DNA from: Lawsonella clevelandensis
Lineage (GTDB): Bacteria; Actinomycetota; Actinomycetes; Mycobacteriales; Mycobacteriaceae
Length of the DNA: 64,000 nt
Reading direction: 5' to 3'
Assembly (NCBI RefSeq): GCF_003241315.1
Contig: NZ_QFOZ01000004.1
Span: forward strand, 159,367 to 223,366
Shown here: piece after piece, positions 27,190-36,427 of the stretch
Layout of the letters: every line of letters starts with the position of its first letter
How positions within the stretch are numbered: position 1 is the stretch's first letter
Made by a program: the position numbers and the translations under genes
Notes under the pieces: generated by a model
Told to the model about the DNA's origin: nothing
What the model saw: the letters and a program-made list of their open reading frames with translations, nothing else
Database searches by the model: none

Positions 27190-28129
27190 TAGCTATAAGT
27201 GACGTTCGCGGCTGTGACGTCGATGGGGTCTGCAGCTGGGAAGATGGTGCAGCCGGCTCAGTTAGTTCAGACGGTGCAGCTAGCTCAGCTGATTCAGTGA
27301 GGGGGAAAGCGAGCTGGACAGCTTCCACCACCCCCGCCGGGTCAGCAGTTTTAGCAACGCGGCTAATATTTAGTCCCACTTTTTTAGCGGTGGCGGCAGT
27401 TGTATCACCAATGCACACAACATTGCCTTTTCCGCACAAGGTGACAAGAACACGGGCGGCGGAGGGGGCCGTCACCACTGCGCACGCGAATTGACCGTCC
27501 TGCCAGTCCGCAATGGTGCCGGCGGGAAGTTCATCGGCTGTTAGCGGCATCATCGTATACACCGGCAGGCAGGTAACGTCCCAGCCCGCCTCATGGAGTG
27601 ATACCGCGGAATCCCAGCGAGATAGCGCAGATCCAATACAGAGGACAGTGGGTACGGGCGGCTTCTTTTTAGTGGGTTTCTGCGGAGGATAATCGACGCG
27701 TTCGCGAAGAGCCTGGCCCAGTTGCTGGCCAGTGGCGGCCGAAGCCGGCATAGTGAGGTCGGGTTCTAGGCCAAGGTGGCGTAAAGCCACCCCGGTAGCG
27801 GGGCCAATAACAGCAAAGTGAGTACCGGCTTTAGCGGCAGCTGCCAGAGTATCGGGAAAGAGTTTATTGAATACTTCCACGCCGCGGCGGGACGCAAAAA
27901 CAACCCACATAACGTGGCCGTTGCGGAGGGGTTCCTCCCACACGTTAACGGTGGAAATGTTGGGGCCATGCGGATCGCCCGCAACACAACAATGGTTAAA
28001 GGGGGTAGAGACTACGGTATAGCCTGCCTTTTCCAGAGCAGCACTGAAGGGGTCACCGGCGGGGCGGCTCACCAGTAGGCGGGGCGCTGCGGTAGCGGCA
28101 AGCGTCTGCGGCTGATGAGAGTCGACCAT
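27140..28129 (-). CDS. hemD: Uroporphyrinogen-III synthase-like protein with long disordered tail
   Basis: 329 residues from the ATG at 28129, which has AGGAG six bases upstream (an ATG six bases further up is too close to it). Two alpha/beta halves with the HemD pattern: LLVSRPAGDPFSAAL at the start, WVVFASRRGVEVFNK, FAVIGPATGVALR, and the second-half VVTAPSAARV and NVVCIGDTTAATAKK. It would cyclise hydroxymethylbilane. The final 65 residues (Ala/Ser/Glu/Thr/Pro repeats) lie outside the fold. It stands apart from hemA/hemC, unlike the usual cluster. Sequence similarity to the family is modest, so hemD is my best call. Confidence 0.75.
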   Translation of the reverse strand: MVDSHQPQTLAATAAPRLLVSRPAGDPFSAALEKAGYTVVSTPFNHCCVAGDPHGPNISTVNVWEEPLRNGHVMWVVFASRRGVEVFNKLFPDTLAAAAKAGTHFAVIGPATGVALRHLGLEPDLTMPASAATGQQLGQALRERVDYPPQKPTKKKPPVPTVLCIGSALSRWDSAVSLHEAGWDVTCLPVYTMMPLTADELPAGTIADWQDGQFACAVVTAPSAARVLVTLCGKGNVVCIGDTTAATAKKVGLNISRVAKTADPAGVVEAVQLAFPLTESAELAAPSELTEPAAPSSQLQTPSTSQPRTSLIATSATADRSGEQAEAGA

Positions 28130-28191
28130 GGTCATCTCCTAATATGTGGGTGAAAAGACTATCTGACACACTTTCCACTAAGGTAATTAGC

Positions 28192-28617
28192 GTGAAGACA
28201 ACCCGTCCAACAAGTGTGTCATTCGCCTATTATCTCTCTCTCGTTGCCACGATACTCGGAGTTTCTGGCGGCTTCATCATGCTGCGTGCTATCGACCGCT
28301 ACGCCACGTCGAATTTCCAAGTATCGCAGGCTCGCACAGCCGCCATTATCTGTATTCTCAGTGGCCTTTTAGTGGGTGTAGTAGCCAGTGCAACCTACCA
28401 AAAATCTGTGCTGGGATGGAAAATCCATGTGGGTATAGCGGTTGTCTCCCTTATCGCTTTAGTTATTGTCTCCATTCTGGGCAAGGGCGGACTCCCGCTT
28501 GTCCACCTTTGCGTCATATTGGTTGTTCTGGTGTTGCTCATGTGGCCCAGTACCGTCCGCTGGTTCTACCCAGATGTGACATTTGCCACCCCCGGACGGC
28601 GTCCTAAACCGGAATAA
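28192..28617 (+). CDS. Small four-helix membrane protein
   Basis: 141 residues from GTG 28192 (AAGG upstream); an alternative ATG at 28144 lacks a binding site and begins 14 bases from the divergent hemD start. Four membrane helices (about 10-30, 45-65, 75-95, 103-120) and a basic tail. No family recognised. It is divergent from hemD and precedes the copper genes, so a copper-related role is possible but unsupported. Confidence 0.7.
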   Translation: MKTTRPTSVSFAYYLSLVATILGVSGGFIMLRAIDRYATSNFQVSQARTAAIICILSGLLVGVVASATYQKSVLGWKIHVGIAVVSLIALVIVSILGKGGLPLVHLCVILVVLVLLMWPSTVRWFYPDVTFATPGRRPKPE

Positions 28618-28637
28618 TAATCAGCTCCTCCGTGTTT

Positions 28638-28650
28638 CATACAACGTATG
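28638..28650. promoter_or_regulatory. Small palindrome upstream of the copper chaperone gene
   Basis: CATAC-AAC-GTATG, a perfect inverted repeat with a three-base spacer, 45 bases before the copZ ATG. It could be an operator for a copper-responsive repressor; it does not match the CsoR sites I know. Confidence 0.3.
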
Positions 28651-28695
28651 TGTGCTTTACGGCAGCGTATATATGTCTTGCAAAGGAGCTCTACT

Positions 28696-28899
28696 ATGGC
28701 TACGACCACTATAAAAATTAATGGTATGACGTGCGATCATTGCGTCAAACGTGTCACTAAGGAAATCTCCACAATCCCAGGAGTGTCCACTGTCGCTGTC
28801 GATCTTGCCGCCGGCACCGCCACGTTTGACTCAGAAAACGATATCCCCCGCGATGCCCTAGCCGCGGCCATCGATGAGGCCGGCTTCACCCTCGCCTAA
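28696..28899 (+). CDS. copZ: Copper chaperone (heavy-metal-associated domain)
   Basis: 67 residues from ATG 28696, with AAAGGAG upstream. One HMA domain with the metal site GMTCDHC (C13 and C16) and the closing EAGFTLA strand. It carries Cu(I) to the P-type ATPase encoded next. Confidence 0.93.
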   Translation: MATTTIKINGMTCDHCVKRVTKEISTIPGVSTVAVDLAAGTATFDSENDIPRDALAAAIDEAGFTLA

Positions 28900-28958
28900 A
28901 CAGTATCGGCTAGACGCCCCTGCTTCCCACTCCCAACTAACACTACTGACTGGCGACA

Positions 28959-31271
28959 ATGACAAATCCGGCTCCCTCCCCTACAGGCAGCAGGCATGTA
29001 GAACTTGCCCTCCTGGGGCTCTCCTGCGCTAACTGTGCCAACCACGTCCAACGCACTCTCAATAAACTTGCGGGCGTGGAATGCACCGTCAACTATGCGA
29101 CGGAAAGCGCCTCACTTGACGCTGCCAATAGCTACAGTGCGCAAGACCTTATTGATGCGGTGAAAGGTGCTGGCTACGATGCCCGTCTTCTCTCCGACGG
29201 GAACACTGTCTCTGCTGCCGACGCCGATAAACAAATTGTTGCAGCGGAACAGCGCGCTAACCGGGATCTCGTAACTCGCCTTATTGTGGCGGCAGTTCTC
29301 GCCATCCCCGTCATGGTTATCTCCATGACGCCCGGTGCACAATTCCCCGGCTGGCAGTGGGTATGCCTCGCTCTTAGCACGGTCGTCGTGTTCTATCCCG
29401 GCTGGCTCTTCCACCGCGCCACCATTGCCAACGCTAAACACCACACCGTCAGCATGGACACCCTGCTGACCCTCGGAACACTTGCCGCCTACTTGTGGAG
29501 TCTGGGCGCCATGCTCTTCGGCACCGCCGGGCATATTGGCATGCATCACAGTATGCAATTGTGGAACCCCGATGTGGACCCCAGCGGACAAGTATATTTT
29601 GAGTCCGCCTCCGGCGTTATCCTCTTCCTCCTCCTGGGGCGGTACGTGGAGCACCGTGCGAAACGTTCAGCGCGCGCCGGGCTATCAGCTCTTATGGATG
29701 TGGGCGCTAAGGACGCTCTCTTCGTTGACGAGCAAGGGGATGAGCACCGTATCCCCGTGGCGTCACTGTGCGCGGGAGATCTTTTCCGTGTCCTACCCGG
29801 AGACAAGATTGCCACTGATGGGGAAGTTATTGAGGGTATTAGTTCCGTCAATGCCTCCGCTATGACCGGCGAATCCATTCCCCAGTCGGTAGCCCCCGGG
29901 GACAGTGTGATAGGCGGCTGCATTAACACCACCGGTACCCTGCTGGTGCGTGCCACCGCCGTGGGGGCGGATACACAACTGGCAGCTATTACCGATGCGG
30001 TAAAGCGCGCGCAGGAGAGTAAATCCCATGCACAGCGTCTCGCGGACCGTATCTCTAGTGTTTTCGTGCCCATTGTTATTGCGTTGGCGTTTCTGGCTTT
30101 AGCAGGGCACCTTATTGCGGGAGAATCTGCTGCCGCAGCCTTTACCGCCGGCGTAGCCGTCCTCATTATTGCCTGCCCATGCGCACTCGGGTTAGCGACT
30201 CCGCTAGCGTTCATGGTGGGGACAGGCCGTGCGGCACAACGCGGCATTATTGTGCGTTCGCAAGAAACCCTAGAGAAAGTTCGCGACATTAATACAGTCG
30301 TTTTCGACAAGACTGGCACTATTACCACGGGCGAAATGTCGGTTAGTGAGGTCTTACCAGTGGAGGGTATGTCTGCTACCGACGTGCTGGCATTAGCGGC
30401 GGCGGTGGAATACGGTTCTGAACATCCCATTGGCGCCGCCATTGTAAAAGCAGCCACCCAGCGCAGAGAAGACTCAGCAGAACAGACGGATTCAGCAATG
30501 CCAACGGCGCAGACAGTGCAAACAGTGCGAGCTCACAATATTAGCGCCATACCAGGTGAGGGCGTACAAGGTGATCTACCCGACGGCACTGCCTTTACTG
30601 GCACTGTTTTTGTGGGAAAACCACGAGACGAGGTTGGCCGTGCGGCGTTACGCCGTGCTGCCAGTGCGCACGGTGTGGCCGCTTCCCATGTTGCGGTGTA
30701 CCAGAATGATACTTTTGTGGGCAGTATTACGGTGGCGGATACCGTCAAACCTACTTCTGCCGACGCTATCGCTAAGCTGCACCAGCAAGGCTGCCGCACA
30801 ATACTATTAACGGGGGATAATTATGAAGCTGCCCAACAGATTGCCGCGGAAGTAGGCATATCGGCCAGCGATGTTATCGCGGACGTACTCCCCACCCAGA
30901 AAGCCGATAGGATTACGGAGCTGCAGCAGGGTGGGAACACTGTCGCTATGGTGGGGGACGGTATTAATGATGCTGCCGCGCTTGCTTTATCTCATCTAGG
31001 TATTGCGATGGGGACGGGGACGGATGTGGCCATGCAGGCTGCGGACCTCACACTGGTGCGTGGTGATGTGGAGGCTGTTCCCGAAGCTTTGCATTTAGCA
31101 CGCCGGATGAACCGCATTGTGCGGGGAAACCTATTCTGGGCTTTTATCTACAATGTGGCCATGATTCCACTGGCAATGCTGGGTTTCCTCAACCCGATGA
31201 TGGCTGGTCTTGCCATGGTGTGCTCGGATCTTTTCGTTGTGGGCAATTCCCTCCGGTTGCGGTGGGCGTAG
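28959..31271 (+). CDS. copA: Copper-translocating P1B-type ATPase
   Basis: 770 residues. One N-terminal HMA domain with LSCANC (C23, C26); membrane helices from about 105; the actuator TGES (303-306); the transport motif CPC (406-408); the phosphorylated D450 in DKTGTITTG; and GDGINDAAAL near 690. It exports Cu(I) at the cost of ATP. About residues 505-530 of the nucleotide-binding domain are a Thr/Gln/Ala-rich low-complexity insertion. Follows copZ by 59 bases. Confidence 0.94.
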   Translation: MTNPAPSPTGSRHVELALLGLSCANCANHVQRTLNKLAGVECTVNYATESASLDAANSYSAQDLIDAVKGAGYDARLLSDGNTVSAADADKQIVAAEQRANRDLVTRLIVAAVLAIPVMVISMTPGAQFPGWQWVCLALSTVVVFYPGWLFHRATIANAKHHTVSMDTLLTLGTLAAYLWSLGAMLFGTAGHIGMHHSMQLWNPDVDPSGQVYFESASGVILFLLLGRYVEHRAKRSARAGLSALMDVGAKDALFVDEQGDEHRIPVASLCAGDLFRVLPGDKIATDGEVIEGISSVNASAMTGESIPQSVAPGDSVIGGCINTTGTLLVRATAVGADTQLAAITDAVKRAQESKSHAQRLADRISSVFVPIVIALAFLALAGHLIAGESAAAAFTAGVAVLIIACPCALGLATPLAFMVGTGRAAQRGIIVRSQETLEKVRDINTVVFDKTGTITTGEMSVSEVLPVEGMSATDVLALAAAVEYGSEHPIGAAIVKAATQRREDSAEQTDSAMPTAQTVQTVRAHNISAIPGEGVQGDLPDGTAFTGTVFVGKPRDEVGRAALRRAASAHGVAASHVAVYQNDTFVGSITVADTVKPTSADAIAKLHQQGCRTILLTGDNYEAAQQIAAEVGISASDVIADVLPTQKADRITELQQGGNTVAMVGDGINDAAALALSHLGIAMGTGTDVAMQAADLTLVRGDVEAVPEALHLARRMNRIVRGNLFWAFIYNVAMIPLAMLGFLNPMMAGLAMVCSDLFVVGNSLRLRWA

Positions 31272-31335
31272 CACTGTTTTTCCCTGCCTGGTTGGTAAAC
31301 TGCAGGAAAGAAGATTGCGTTAAGGAGCCTCTCCA

Positions 31336-32082
31336 ATGACCTCGCCGATAACTTCGCCGACGACCGAGCCCGCGTACCCGTCACCACTGCCGGGGGAAGA
31401 TCAGGAGTGGCAGTATCCTCCAGGATCCTCAGGGATTATTACAAAAGTGCACTTTGTGCGGCACGGTGAAGTTGATAACCCATCTGGTCGTCTTTACGGT
31501 CGTCAGCGTGGCTATAAGCTCACGAAGCGTGGGGAACAGCATGCTATTAACGTGGCGCGGGCATTGCGGGGGCACGATATAACAGCTGTGTACGCATCTC
31601 CCTTGAAACGCGCCCAGCAGACGGCCTATCCTGTTGCTCACGACTATGGGCTCAGTATTATTACTAATCCTCTGCTTATTGAGGCGGGCTCCAATCTGGA
31701 GAATGAGCTCCTCACGCCGAAGGGTATTCTTACCTCCCCGCATATTTGGCCAATGATTGGTGATCTCAACACTCCGTCATGGGGCGAACACTACTGCAAG
31801 ATGGCAGAGCGAATGCTAGCGATGGCCCATCGAGCAGTGGACGATAACCGCGGGCATGAGGCTGTCTGCGTGTCGCACCAGTGCGCTATCTGGGTACTGC
31901 GTCGTTTTGTGGAGGAGAAGAGGCTGGGGCACCATCCCGGCAAGCGTAACTGTTCTCTGGGATCCATCACTACGCTCGTTTTTGATGGTGACATCATCTC
32001 CCGGCTGGAGTATCAGGAGCCGTCGGGTATGTCCGATCCAGCCAGTTTGAAATCGGACATGCAGCGCGGGCTACAAGCCTAA
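31336..32082 (+). CDS. Histidine phosphatase superfamily protein (Rv0525-like)
   Basis: 248 residues; AAGGAG upstream. The catalytic phosphohistidine is in VHFVRHGEVDNPSGRLYG (about 38-55) and the second His in CVSHQCAIWVLRRF. A 30-residue Ser/Pro/Thr-rich N-terminus precedes the domain. The family includes phosphatases and mutases; GEVDNP resembles M. tuberculosis Rv0525, which lies just upstream of the cytochrome c maturation genes there. Those genes are not here, where a GH35 gene follows. Confidence 0.85.
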   Translation: MTSPITSPTTEPAYPSPLPGEDQEWQYPPGSSGIITKVHFVRHGEVDNPSGRLYGRQRGYKLTKRGEQHAINVARALRGHDITAVYASPLKRAQQTAYPVAHDYGLSIITNPLLIEAGSNLENELLTPKGILTSPHIWPMIGDLNTPSWGEHYCKMAERMLAMAHRAVDDNRGHEAVCVSHQCAIWVLRRFVEEKRLGHHPGKRNCSLGSITTLVFDGDIISRLEYQEPSGMSDPASLKSDMQRGLQA

Positions 32083-32101
32083 AACGAATTCACTGCCTGC
32101 T

Positions 32102-32137
32102 TGCTTGCCCTACTTGTTGTCTGCTTGTCCTATTTGG
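32102..32137. repeat. Imperfect 20-base direct repeat at the 3' end of the GH35 gene
   Basis: TGCTTGCCCTACTTGTTG (from 32102) is followed 20 bases on by TGCTTGTCCTATTTGGC (from 32122), differing at a few positions and running into the GH35 stop at 32130. Confidence 0.5.
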
Positions 32138-35100
32138 CAGTAGCTACACGAAGAAGAGGGTAGGCCGGCAGGAGGGAATGCTGCAGCTGCCGGTAGGTGG
32201 GGGCAGTGTTCTCCACCCACGGAACAGAACCTAACCAGTTACCAACAAGCCCAAGCTGAATATCCTCTGGGCCGTAGCAGGCGTCCTCTGCTGTTACCGC
32301 AACAGCGATCTCATTCTGCCCAGTGGGGTTGAGGAAGCCTGACGGAATGGTGAAGGATTCTTGCGGGCCCACGTTGCCCACCCAGGTTCCCACGTTCCAT
32401 CCGTTAATGAACATGACGGTGTGGGCATTGTCTTTGCGATCCGGGCTGAAACGCTTGGAGAGGACGTTCAGCCGCAGCATGACATCCTGGTTGGTGGGGT
32501 ATTTGAGGGTGAAGTGGGTGCGGTACCAGGTGACGCCTGCGGTGTTGGCGTGCATGGTGGTGGCGTGTTTCCAGGTGGCGTCGGGGAATCCGGGAAGATA
32601 CCAGCCGGCTCTTTCACCGTAGAGACCACCATTGTTGTAGATGCCGCGGGTTGTGTCGGCGGGGTGTATGCCGCCGCGTACACCTTGAATCTTCCATACG
32701 GCGTTACCCTGTTCTCCAAGGCGGGCATCGAGAATACCCATGGGGTGCAGGTTATTGCCAATGCCTTCCCAGTCCACGCGCTGCCCATTATTGCGTAGCA
32801 GAATAGCGAGGGTGACCTTCTCACCTTTCTTCACAGTGCCCTTAGGGACAGTGAAGGTGACGGCTTTGGGTTGGGCTTGCAGGTTGGAGGTGGGGTCTTT
32901 GGAGGATTTATCGTCCAGGCCAGTATCGGCTACGCCACCTTTCACAGCGGCGGACGCACCCAGATAATGCCCGTTTATCCAGACAAGGAAGTTGGATCCT
33001 TCCGCGCCGAAGACTTTGATCCAGATGCGGGGGTCATCGGTGTTGGCGGTGTAGTGGGCGCGGTACCAGACGTCACCTTCATGGAAGTTGTAGGCGTTCG
33101 CGTCAAGGACAACATGCTGGAAGAATGCTGGCCCCTGTCGGAAGTTCCGTGGGTGTTTAATGTTGGCTACGCGCCATGCGGAGTCATCAAAATTCGGGTT
33201 AGCCTCGTAGTTTTCCTCATGCTTTACCCACGTGAGTTTCGGTAGGGTGACAGGGGCTGGTCCGGGAAGAAGTGCACGATAATGCCCGTTTACTGCTGTT
33301 AACTGCAGTGGCTGGCCATTCCAGGTAGCCCGGGTAATACCTGCTGGGAGCCAGATCCGTACTTTTTGTGGTGCGGTGGTGGAGCCCACAAGGTGGGCGG
33401 TGTGTCCGGTGTAGTGGACGGAGCGAACAAGATCCGCATTCTCCACGAGGAGCCCCTGCATTGTGCCATTTAAGAGGTTTTCCGGCGACCAGGCACGGAT
33501 AAGGCTATGGCGGTCCGCAATGCGTAGTGTTAGGGGCGCTTTGCCCTGCATAGACACGGTGATGTCGTAGGGGGATCCCCACGTGTAGTTAATGCGGAGT
33601 TGTTTCTTCTCCTTATCCCACGTGGAGGTGACGGAGGTGTTGGCAGTGTTGGTGTGAGTACTCGTTACCATGGGTTTGTGGGGTGCGTCCAGCACAATTT
33701 CGCCGCGATCCCCACCTGTCCCGGTAAGGACGGCTAGCGGATGCCCCTTCATTGGGGAGTTAAAGAATAACAACCCTGTGGAGTAGTAGGCTCCCCAGTC
33801 GCCGATAGTAAAGTCCACCGGCATTTGCAGTGCATCGCGTCCGTGCAGAATAAGTTTCCCCTCTTGTGGAACGGTGGGGAAGGTGACGGCTTTACCACCG
33901 GGCCCAAAAGTGTTGAGGGTGGTGGTGAATGAGGTGCGGGTAATGTCGTTGGAGTCCGCTAGGCGGAAAGCCAAGTATTGGGATCCTTTGCCGGACATGG
34001 AGAGGGAGTGCAAGCCGGCGGCTTTTCGCAGGTAACTCTTTACCGCGGCGCCACGAACATCACGGACTGTGGGGTCGGTAGCGCCGTCCATCACAGTGAG
34101 CTGCGGGAAAGCACGGTGGAAGTAGCCGTTTTCCTTTTGTGCGGAGAGTTTGTCGCGCAGGTTGCGGTCCTCGGAGAGGGAGGCGCCATAGTCGTAGGAG
34201 GTGAATCCGGAGTGGGCGGATCCTGTCCATCCCCAGTTCGTGCCGCCAAAAATCATGTAGTAGTTGAAGGCGGTAACCCCGGCTCCATTGTTGAGGGCAG
34301 CCCATTGCCGGTAGAAGTTGGCGTCAACGAACTTTTCGCAGGCGGAGGCGTTGAAGGAGGCTCCCCATGGGGTAAAAGCACCGCCTTGTGCCTCGGCAAT
34401 GAAATGGGGGGAATGGTGAGCGGCGCGGAAGGCTGGATCAATATGCCAGTTGTGGTCTTGGAGTTTGTGGCGTGTCGCGGAGCAGTCGAAGCGGATGGGA
34501 TAGTCGTCGTAGGAGTAGACGTCTAGGCCCGTGTCTTTAGTGGTGAATGCCCAGTTACCCACGGGTGCGTAATCATTGTGGAAAATAGGAACATTAATGC
34601 CGTCCTCTTTCGCGGCTTTAATGATCTTCTTGACATAGTCGGCGTAGGGACCAACGGAGGCAAGTTCCTCATTTTCTACCTGGTAGAGGAGGACAGATCC
34701 GCCGCCATTGGTCACTTGGTGGCGGGCAATAATCTTGTTGACAGCATGTAGCCAGGCGCGCTGCTGTTGCCAGTTAGTGTTGTCCCAGGCATTGCGGAGA
34801 GGGAGGGAACTGTTGGTTTGCCAGGCGGGCATACCACCCATGGAAATTTCGGCGTTAATGTAGGGGCCGGGGCGGGCAATGACGTAGAGTCCTTCTTCTG
34901 CTGCCATGCGGAGAAGAAGATCTATATTGCGAATTCCCGAAAAATCGAAGGGGCTATCTGGGGCGCTCTGGTGGTAGCCCCAGAAGAAGTAGAAGGAGAC
35001 GGCGTTGAAGCCGGCAGCCTTCATCTTTTGGAGGACGTCACGCCACTGATGGGGAGAGGGGAGACGCCAGTAGTGGACTTCCCCCGACCAGATATTCAGG

Positions 35101-35330
35101 TGATGGTCGTCAATCATGTAGGAGTACTTGTCCCACGAGACTGCGTGGTGTTTCCCATCGTTGCCGGGGTAGCGGTAGTTAGTGGAGGTAATCCAGTGAG
35201 AGGCAGGTGGTTGAGGGGAGGCGTATGCGGCTGCCATTGTAGAGGTTGGCATAATGGCGGCTAATCCGAGTGTCATCGCACTTGCGAGAGAAACTATCCG
35301 AGAGAGTCGTTTGGGGGCACCAGTAACCAT
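32130..35330 (-). CDS. Secreted GH35 beta-galactosidase (fungal LacA-like type)
   Basis: 1066 residues with a signal peptide (1-36; hydrophobic core then TMAAAYA). The GH35 TIM barrel spans about 60-400: WSGEVHYWRLP, GPYINAEISMGGMPAW, acid/base E221 in YQVENE, nucleophile E313 in FIAEAQGGAF, and NYYMIFGGTNWGWTG. The EAQGGAF and GGTNWG motifs and the large C-terminal jelly-roll domains (to 1066) resemble the eukaryotic type LacA rather than the short bacterial form. It would trim terminal beta-galactose outside the cell. AGGAG precedes the ATG. It stands alone, opposite in direction to its upstream neighbour. Confidence 0.92.
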   Translation of the reverse strand: MVTGAPKRLSRIVSLASAMTLGLAAIMPTSTMAAAYASPQPPASHWITSTNYRYPGNDGKHHAVSWDKYSYMIDDHHLNIWSGEVHYWRLPSPHQWRDVLQKMKAAGFNAVSFYFFWGYHQSAPDSPFDFSGIRNIDLLLRMAAEEGLYVIARPGPYINAEISMGGMPAWQTNSSLPLRNAWDNTNWQQQRAWLHAVNKIIARHQVTNGGGSVLLYQVENEELASVGPYADYVKKIIKAAKEDGINVPIFHNDYAPVGNWAFTTKDTGLDVYSYDDYPIRFDCSATRHKLQDHNWHIDPAFRAAHHSPHFIAEAQGGAFTPWGASFNASACEKFVDANFYRQWAALNNGAGVTAFNYYMIFGGTNWGWTGSAHSGFTSYDYGASLSEDRNLRDKLSAQKENGYFHRAFPQLTVMDGATDPTVRDVRGAAVKSYLRKAAGLHSLSMSGKGSQYLAFRLADSNDITRTSFTTTLNTFGPGGKAVTFPTVPQEGKLILHGRDALQMPVDFTIGDWGAYYSTGLLFFNSPMKGHPLAVLTGTGGDRGEIVLDAPHKPMVTSTHTNTANTSVTSTWDKEKKQLRINYTWGSPYDITVSMQGKAPLTLRIADRHSLIRAWSPENLLNGTMQGLLVENADLVRSVHYTGHTAHLVGSTTAPQKVRIWLPAGITRATWNGQPLQLTAVNGHYRALLPGPAPVTLPKLTWVKHEENYEANPNFDDSAWRVANIKHPRNFRQGPAFFQHVVLDANAYNFHEGDVWYRAHYTANTDDPRIWIKVFGAEGSNFLVWINGHYLGASAAVKGGVADTGLDDKSSKDPTSNLQAQPKAVTFTVPKGTVKKGEKVTLAILLRNNGQRVDWEGIGNNLHPMGILDARLGEQGNAVWKIQGVRGGIHPADTTRGIYNNGGLYGERAGWYLPGFPDATWKHATTMHANTAGVTWYRTHFTLKYPTNQDVMLRLNVLSKRFSPDRKDNAHTVMFINGWNVGTWVGNVGPQESFTIPSGFLNPTGQNEIAVAVTAEDACYGPEDIQLGLVGNWLGSVPWVENTAPTYRQLQHSLLPAYPLLRVATAK

Positions 35331-35411
35331 GATTGCTCCTCCTCATGAATCTATGTAAACCTGCGGAAAAACACCTCATCTTCACAGTAACAGTTGTTAT
35401 CTGGGGGCGAA

Positions 35412-36392
35412 TCAGAATACGCCAGTAATCGGGCCAAGTATAAGACCAAGCCCCAGGAGCAGGGACCACACTAGCATGGCTTTACCAGTCCGTCGTAGCG
35501 ATACGACGAGTGCTTGTCCGCTTTGACCAGTACGAACAGGAGTGTAGGCGCTCCATGCGAGGGGAAGGGCAAGCAGTGACAGGAGTGTCCAGATGGAGCT
35601 CAACGCTACGAGAGAACTGAGAATAAATGGCCCGAATATAAGGACTGCGTCAAGGATACGGGTCCGCTTGTCCCCCAGTCGTACCGCTAATGTTATTTTC
35701 CCAGATTCACGGTCAGAGGGAATATCTCGCAGGTTATTAACAAGATTATTAGCGCAGGAAAAGCCTCCTACCGCAATGGAAGTGAGGCCACCCTCCCAGG
35801 TAATCCGACCTAGTTGGGTAAGCTGAGTACCCATCACCGCAACTAGTCCGAAGAAGATGAAGACCATGACTTCACCTAGTCCGCGGTAGCCGTAGGGGTG
35901 TTTTCCGCCAGTGTAGAACCATGCGGCCAGGACGCAACAGATGCCAACAAGGATCAACCACCAGAAACCGGACATTATGCTCAGTGCGATACCGGCAATA
36001 CCGGCAATGCCGAAGAAGCTAAAAGCTGCTGCCTTGACATGCGCGGGCTTAGCTAAACCAGAGCCGGTAAGACGTTGTGGGCCAACGCGGTCATCGTCTG
36101 TGCCGCGGATACCGTCTGAGTAGTCATTGGCAAAATTCACGCCCACAATAAGGGCCCATGCCACTACCATGGCAAGAATTGCCCTCACCCAGATAAGGTC
36201 ATGGAGCCAGCCGGAACCGAGAATACGGATAGCGGCAGCTGTACCAACAATAACTGGGGCAATTGCGTTGGGCCACGTGTGGGTGCGCGCCCCAATGACC
36301 CAATCGTGGAAAGTTGCAGTGTAGTGCTTATCGGGGGAGGTGGTTGTAGCAGTATTCACGACTCTATTTTTACACTTTCCATATTTCATCAT
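35412..36392 (-). CDS. menA: 1,4-dihydroxy-2-naphthoate polyprenyltransferase
   Basis: 326 residues from the first ATG; a GTG at 36359 is an alternative and gives the more typical length. UbiA-family protein with eight to nine membrane helices and the two Asp-rich prenyl-diphosphate sites NDYSDGIRGTDDD (about 88-100) and DIPSDRESGK. It prenylates DHNA in the membrane to give demethylmenaquinone. First of a run of men genes. Confidence 0.93.
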   Translation of the reverse strand: MMKYGKCKNRVVNTATTTSPDKHYTATFHDWVIGARTHTWPNAIAPVIVGTAAAIRILGSGWLHDLIWVRAILAMVVAWALIVGVNFANDYSDGIRGTDDDRVGPQRLTGSGLAKPAHVKAAAFSFFGIAGIAGIALSIMSGFWWLILVGICCVLAAWFYTGGKHPYGYRGLGEVMVFIFFGLVAVMGTQLTQLGRITWEGGLTSIAVGGFSCANNLVNNLRDIPSDRESGKITLAVRLGDKRTRILDAVLIFGPFILSSLVALSSIWTLLSLLALPLAWSAYTPVRTGQSGQALVVSLRRTGKAMLVWSLLLGLGLILGPITGVF

Positions 36393-36427
36393 GTTAAGCA
36401 GGTCGGGGAAGAGATAGTAAGGGGCAT

